From Mesostigma viride (taxonomy: Eukaryota; Streptophyta; Mesostigmatophyceae; Mesostigmatales; Mesostigmataceae), in NCBI GenBank assembly GCA_009746045.1, contig RPFO01000104.1, positions 2,830,796-2,865,795 on the forward strand: a stretch of DNA of 35,000 bases, in the 5' to 3' direction. Of the stretch, positions 30,218 to 35,000 are shown in pieces. Positions within the stretch are counted from its first letter, which is position 1. The number at the start of each line of letters is the position of its first letter. The notes under the pieces were generated by a model that saw only the letters and a list, made by a program, of their open reading frames with translations, did no database searches and was not told where the DNA came from. The position numbers were made by a program, and so were the translations under genes.

Positions 30218-31070
30218 AGTAGTAGTGTAGAATAGATAGACCGTGGCCATGTACATGTACGCCTCCTACAGGCACTATACCAGCTGAGCCACGAGTCTCA
30301 TTTAACCATGTACATGTGTGCCTATGATGTGCCACACTCCAGATGATGCCTAGTTTTATTTAGTTATGCTGTGCCCATGCAGAGAGCTGTTCTCTGCTGA
30401 GATGCCACGCTCTAGTTAATGTTTAAATTTGTATAGCCATGATGATCTTCCTCCCCCGTGCCAGGATCCCCCCCTTAGGCAGGTTGAACCTGAGACAGCA
30501 TGGTGGTGCAGGTGCCCTGGTGCACCTAGAGCAGGGGTAGCTTACATTCCCACCCTTGCATGAAGTAGCCTAGAATGTATTAAAAGCCATATGCCCCTTC
30601 TCAGGGATATGTGCTACATTTACTCCCAACGGAGTGATGTTGATAATTAATTAATTAATTAATTAATAGCCCTTGAGAAGGGGCACATGGCCTATAATAC
30701 ATTCTAAGCTGACTTCCTGCAAGGGTGGGAATGTAAACGACACTTGCTCTAGGTGCACCAGGGCACCTGCACCCCCCAGAGTCTCGGGCAACACCCAGCT
30801 AAGGGGAGCCCGTCATAGGTGGGGAAGATCAGCATGCATAGCTATACAAGAGCTAGAGCGTGGCATCTCAGCAGAGAGCAGCTCTCTGCATGGGCACAGC
30901 ATAACTAGATAAAGCTAGGCATCATCTGGCCGGAGTGTGGCACATCATAGGCACACATGCACATGGCTAAATGAGACTCGTGAATCAGCTGGTATAGAGC
31001 CTGTAGGAGGCTTACATGTACATGGCCACGGTCTATCTATTCTACACTACTACTGCTGTATTCCCCTAAG
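30213..31070. repeat. Large inverted repeat of two LINE 3' regions
   Basis: The left arm (about 30213-30607) and the right arm (about 30669-31070) are reverse complements at roughly 85-90% by eye, with small indels. The centre (30608-30668) holds CTCCCAACGGAG and a run of AATT units. The arms are the 3' parts of ORF1 copies C (plus) and D (minus), facing each other through their A/T tails. No gene lies within. Confidence 0.8.
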
Positions 31071-31375
31071 CTGGGGCGTCTGGAGTCGTTGGGGCCACGG
31101 GGGTCGCATGCCAGGGCTTGTGGCCGACGTAGATGGCCGCCCCCTTCCAGTACACCGGCTGCCCCGCCTTGGTCTGCCGGAGCTGGAGGTAGGTCGGCCA
31201 TAGCTCCCGTCGCCGTTGTTGCTGCGCCAGCTAGGGTCAAGTCGTCGTCAAGGGTGAAGTGAGTGTTCTCGAGCCGCTTGCGGCGTCTGAGAAAAGAAAT
31301 CTTGTCCGCCGGGTTCTTAAAGGTGAGGAGGAGCGGGGGCGCTCCTGCCTTACCCCGCACGCATGGGTGTGGTTA
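31071..31375 (-). mobile_element. LINE ORF1 fragment D, C-terminal domain
   Basis: The minus strand encodes GKAGAPPLLLTFKNPADKI, SFLRRRKRLENTHFTLDDDL, and, after a frame shift, the tail with YWKGAAIYVGHKPW that is also found in fragment C. The pattern (short hydrophobic strand, basic helix, TLDDDLT with following Arg/Gln-rich helix) suits the nucleic-acid-binding C-terminal part of a LINE ORF1 protein. The 5' end is cut near the AATAAC array. Confidence 0.62.
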
Positions 31376-31379
31376 TAGT

Positions 31380-31518
31380 ATAATAATAATAATAACAATA
31401 ACAATAACAATAACAATAACAATAACAATAACAATAACAATAACAATAACAATAACAATAACAATAACAATAACAATAACAATAACAATAACAATAACAA
31501 TAACAATAATAATAATGT
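31380..31518. repeat. (AATAAC)n hexanucleotide array
   Basis: About 20 AATAAC units flanked by AAT triplets on both sides. The Ile/Thr and Leu open frames here are artefacts. Confidence 0.96.
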
Positions 31519-32048
31519 ATAACTGCGCGTTCATATATGCGACTTTTTTGGGAAGGGATGCTTGCACTTATCGTACTATATACACCTAGAGATGGCTAGG
31601 TATCCGAATCGGATTGGTCTTGATTATTCCCACCTTCACCCCGGAATTAATTCGGCCATTGGGGTTTTTCGAAATTACTCAATAATCAGGCTTTATGCTT
31701 CATGATGCAGTCAGGAGATTCAATTAAAATTCACATCAATTAGACAGCCAGCGCAGGCCTGACATTGCAACTAAAATGCAATTTTGGTTGGCCATAGTTA
31801 GTTACCAGTGTACAGGTCAGATTGACTTCTAGCAGCACCGTCCTTTTGTGACTCTTCGAGGGCAACCAGCCAAACGTTGCCCAGAAGCCCTTTATAATGC
31901 ACTGTCAGCCGCAACATTGGCTCATTGTGCACGCTGGCCACTCTGTTATGTGACCCCCCAGTACTGCAGACAAGACAACGCTTCGCGGGTGTGAAACCCG
32001 AGAAGGGTTTGGGGCCACTTTGCCCCCCCCCCCAAAAAACTAACGTGG
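31519..32048. other. Unassigned AT-richer stretch
   Basis: No gene is recognised. It may be 3' flanking sequence of the candidate minus-strand gene that ends at 32049. A C run lies at about 32022-32032. Confidence 0.55.
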
Positions 32049-32228
32049 CTAGTACTTGGAGTTGGTAAGCCGCTTGGGTGCCGGAGCGGGAGGCGGTGGC
32101 ACCACCCCTCTCTTGCACTTTGGGTCTGTCTCAGGCGATGTCTTCAATCGCTCCCAGAGCCAGGAAGGTACCTGAAAAGTTTTGTCCACTTTGCGCATAA
32201 AGAAGCACGGGCCGTTCTTGGCCTTATC
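32049..32228 (-). CDS. Candidate terminal exon of an unidentified host gene
   Basis: On the minus strand TTGCGCAG at 32236-32229 makes a good splice acceptor. It is followed by 59 codons and a [21 protein letters not shown], then [19 protein letters not shown], then a Pro-rich basic tail ending TNSKY. The composition is protein-like and unrelated to the transposons. The start is not an ATG, so it would be an internal or terminal exon. A GT after TTTCAG (about 32172) could be an alternative donor. It may belong with the exon at 33475-33679, but no linking exon was found. Family unknown. Confidence 0.42.
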   Translation of the reverse strand, partial: DKAKNGPCFFMRKVDKTFQVPSWLWERLKTSPETDPKCKRGVVPPPPAPAPKRLTNSKY

Positions 32229-32280
32229 CTGCGCAACAACCGCACAACATGCGCATGCACGCATGAATTAATGAATCAAT

Positions 32281-32476
32281 GAAAGAAAGAAAGAATGAAT
32301 GAATGAATGGATGGATGGATGGATGGATGGATGGATGGATGGATGGATGGATGGATGGATGGATGGATGGATGGATGGATGGATGGATGGATGGATGGAT
32401 GGATGGATGGATGGATGGATGGATGGATGGATGGATGGATGGATGGATGGATGGATGGATGGATGGATGGATGGAT
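32281..32476. repeat. (ATGG)n microsatellite with GAAA/GAAT edge
   Basis: GAAAGAAAGAAAGAATGAATGAATG passes at about 32306 into roughly 42 ATGG units. The Trp-Met-Asp-Gly and Ser-Ile-His-Pro open frames are artefacts. Confidence 0.97.
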
Positions 32477-33474
32477 CAACAAATCCCCACAACATGTTGA
32501 ACAAGCATTTCCATCAAAAGATACCTGTGAGCGGCGGCAGCATATAACTACAAGAGCAAACCGCACCGGGCCACCCAGAGAGCAAACTGGATTGAATGAC
32601 GTAGCCTCGCAACAAAGGCAAGGGAGTCGGTGCATGAAGTAAACAAATGGCCACCTGATGTCGCAGCCCACGAGTGTCGCTCAATTGCTGGGAAATAAAA
32701 AAGTCTTTTGAACACAACCTGACAACCTCTGACAGGCAAAGCGTAGGCCCCTAGCGTAGGCACAGTTTACTCACGGCTTTGCTCCCGTTTCTAATCCCCC
32801 ACCAGGGGCTGGGGGCGGGGGGGTACGGGGGCGGGGGACATGAAGGGACACATAAAGGGAGCATCCACTCACTGACATGCACACAAAAGGCATATGTTTG
32901 ATACTCCCGCCCCCCCCCGGTTGATGTGTCTGTGTTGTGTATTGACACTGAGTGGCTCTAGCAGCTTCAAAACCATAATGATGTTTTCTTGCTCCACAGT
33001 AAGAATGCCTTTTGCAGAATACCTCCCACCCAAACCACACAACTTCCCACCATCGCTTCCTTCCTAATCCCCGTATTATTTATGCTTCCGCTTGTACCAC
33101 GAATGGTGCATCTCACTGCTCCAGTCAAGTTCTCATGCACTGGAGCCTGCATACACCAGACACTCCCGCCCTCACCAGCCCTTGTCCCTACGCCTGCTCA
33201 CCGGGATCTGCACACACATGTACCGCTCTCCGTTAATTACCGATCATGCTTGCTGACGCAAACGCTACTTAATAGTTCCCCGCTTACCGCACCCATCGCC
33301 GTCCCTCCCATTTCATCGCGATAAAAAAACTGTCCGGTTAACTGCATCATCATTGCTCTATGCATGCCCGGGGTATATTCTGGCTTACCGTTATACCAGT
33401 ATATTGTCGTCAGAACCTTTATACCAGTATATAGACAAACAATCCCTCACCAAACCCACAACGCGCTCACTCAC
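32477..33474. other. Probable intron or intergenic stretch
   Basis: No recognised gene. It contains C-rich tracts (32800-32835, 32905-32920). Near 33180-33230 there is a second copy of the exon end found at 33475: minus-strand TGTGCAGATCCCGGTGAG. Confidence 0.5.
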
Positions 33475-33679
33475 CGGGATCTGCACATGCACGTCCGGAT
33501 GCGGCTTGTCCGAGTTGGCCCGCGTCTCGTACGTCATGCAAAAGTCCGGCGCGTAGTGCTCCTGGCGCCGCAGCACGGGCTGGCCGGGGCCCTGCCGTAC
33601 GCGGCGGAACGCCACGCTGCGGACCCGCATGTCGGGTGGAAGCGCGGTCTTCCACACGGACGTGCTCGTGTGCTTGCGC
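33475..33679 (-). CDS. Candidate internal exon of an unidentified host gene
   Basis: The minus strand shows CTCTGTTGCAG before 33679 and G|GTGAGTGAG after 33475, both strong splice signals. Between them 205 nt stay open: RKHTSTSVWKTALPPDMRV, RSVAFRRVRQGPGQPVLRR, then EHYAPDFCMTYETRANSD and HPDVHVQIP. GC-rich third positions and ordered composition suggest a real exon. I do not recognise the family. Partial copies of its acceptor-side edge recur upstream, at 33.78-34.2 kb. Confidence 0.55.
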
Positions 33680-34220
33680 CTGCAACAGAGCGAGGAAGGG
33701 GCAGACACAAGCCAAGGGGACAGGCGGGTCAGATGCCACACGAAATCCTGACCCCAAACAGTCTTTCACCCACACCGACGCGTTCGTGTGCTTGCGCCTG
33801 CGCAAAATGGTGACGAGCGGGAGGCTTACGAATGGTTTTGAGCTATCATCCATCATGCAAAACCCTGAAATCACTAAACCCTAAAGCCTAACCCTGACCA
33901 GGGCGTGTTAACCCTGACCAGGGCGTGTTAACCCTGACCAGGGCGTGTGTGCTCGCGTCTGTGGATGGGTATAAAAGAGCAGGGAGCAGATGGGTTAGAC
34001 TTATATGGTAGATGGGGGTCAGATGGGCTAGAGTAAGGGGATGGGTTAGAGATAGAGCTGTCACAGCAAGCCTAGCCCTCAATACTTAACAGTCTTTGTG
34101 TGCTTGCGCCTGTGGATGGGGTAGCAAGCAGGGGGGGCAGACAGGTGAGACTTGCCATCCTAAACCTGAAACACTAACCCTAAATGATAAACTGTGCTCG
34201 TGCGCTTGCGCATGCACAAA
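33680..34220. repeat. Tandem partial copies of an exon edge, plus a 20-bp repeat
   Basis: CGTGTGCTTGCGCCTG (the plus-strand view of the acceptor and exon start at 33679) recurs in varied form near 33786, 33950, 34097 and 34199, about 100-165 bp apart. Inside lie three exact 20-bp units, TAACCCTGACCAGGGCGTGT, at 33889-33948. Confidence 0.7.
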
Positions 34221-35000
34221 GGCGAGAAAAAAGGGGGGGGGGGGGGGGTACGAGCGTGTTGCCCTCATGTTGCAATCCTATGTATTGGGGCGCTGCATTC
34301 CTGTATATTGTTTGGAGCGCATGGGGACCTGATTAACTACCCCAGTTAGTAAATCGTAACCCAAATCCGTAACCTCAACCGTGACCCAAAACCCAACCCT
34401 CAAACCCAAATCTCAAACCCAAACCACACGCCGTGTCGTGAGCTGGCATCTTCAGAACGGGGTAGCATAAGCTGCCAGCCTAAATCCTACACCCAAGACC
34501 CCAAGGCCCCAAAGGGTGCTCATGTTACTACTAAACAGACGGCAAAACGTTAAACGCTTGAATACTTTTAAAAACCAGAATGCAAGCTTCCCATTTAAGC
34601 AGCGCTGCCGCCGAACCACCAGGATGCTAACATACTAGTAGTGTTATATACATACTAGGAGTAGTACATACTAGTAGATGTGTTCTCACGATCGATACTG
34701 CTGCTATAGAAGCAGAAGAACATCTCACAAGCCGCAGTCTTTTCAGATCCAACACATGTGGTCCTCCTCACGTGTGCAGCGCTGCGGTCGAACACGATAA
34801 CATACATACGTGTATGGCCTTGCACAAACCTGCAGTCACTTGGTGAAAACAGACGAGGGGAGAAGACAATATAGCTCCTACAGCCACAAAAGCAGCACAC
34901 GGCAGGGGGCAGGGGGTTGATTGGTGAAAACAGACGAGGGGAGAAGAAGACGACCAACTCCTGTAGCGGTACCTACTGCCACGCTAGCAGCGCGATCATC
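34221..35000. other. Unassigned end of window
   Basis: No gene is recognised. A G run lies at about 34233-34247, and degenerate AACCC/CAAACCC words at 34360-34430. A 27-bp direct repeat containing GTGAAAACAGACGAGGGG occurs at 34840-34866 and 34921-34947. Confidence 0.6.

Noticed and set aside
30260-30340. tRNA gene on the minus strand (GTGGCTCAGCTGGTATAG resembles a D arm/A box)
   Set aside because: No matching B box or acceptor stem at the right distance; at most a SINE relic.
32268-32671. Trp-Met-Asp-Gly and Ser-Ile-His-Pro repeat ORFs, and the Ile/Thr and Leu ORFs at 31237-31589
   Set aside because: They are translations of ATGG and AATAAC arrays.
33870-34430. Telomere-like CCCTAAA words
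   Set aside because: Only scattered degenerate copies; no array, so no telomere or clear interstitial telomeric tract.

Overview
The window looks like repeat-rich nuclear DNA from a green alga, most likely a chlorophyte of the Chlamydomonadales type. This is inferred from GC-rich coding blocks, long tetranucleotide arrays, CAG tracts, TGTAA motifs of the kind green algae use as poly(A) signals, and nested retroelements. There are no bacterial operons, rRNA genes or convincing tRNA genes. Nearly everything recognisable is mobile or simple-sequence DNA. The only host-gene candidates are two spliced-looking exons on the minus strand at the right end (32049-32228 and 33475-33679) and a weak one near 2.3 kb.

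Left part (1-15.7 kb): a mosaic of broken non-LTR retrotransposon (LINE) copies on both strands. They carry reverse-transcriptase motifs (YADD, FVDY..AFD..LW), a shared C-terminal domain, and ORF1-type fragments. They are interleaved with (TTAC)n/(AAGT)n arrays, minisatellites and two insertions of almost equal length (about 1.73 kb, 5669-7395 and 12276-14012). Both insertions end in short palindromes of the same architecture. The second lies inside a LINE reading frame, and the first splits a (TTAC)n array.

Centre (15686-30212): a 14.5-kb LTR retrotransposon on the plus strand. It has 679-bp LTRs that read as identical, TG...CA ends, a 5-bp target duplication (ACAGC), an initiator-Met-like primer binding site and a polypurine tract. 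An inverted paralogue of the uninterrupted target lies at about 31.04-31.09 kb. On its own strand the element has an RNase H1 hybrid-binding-domain ORF with two stops and a split Gag, but no recognisable polymerase.

The middle of that Gag is interrupted by 8.3 kb in the opposite orientation. This holds a second, Ty3/gypsy-type element whose polyprotein reads Gag (coiled coil, glycine-rich linker, CCHC knuckle), aspartic protease, cytosine-5 DNA methyltransferase, reverse transcriptase, RNase H and the start of integrase. The methyltransferase, placed between protease and reverse transcriptase, is the most striking feature of the window. It has motifs I, IV, VI and VIII in the long frame and IX/X-like motifs just past a frame change. 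All three frame changes of this polyprotein fall on or near G runs of the coding strand, so homopolymer errors or recent decay could explain them.

Right part (30.2-35 kb): a large inverted repeat made of two LINE 3' ends, an AATAAC array, an ATGG array, the two candidate host exons, and tandem partial copies of one exon-intron boundary.
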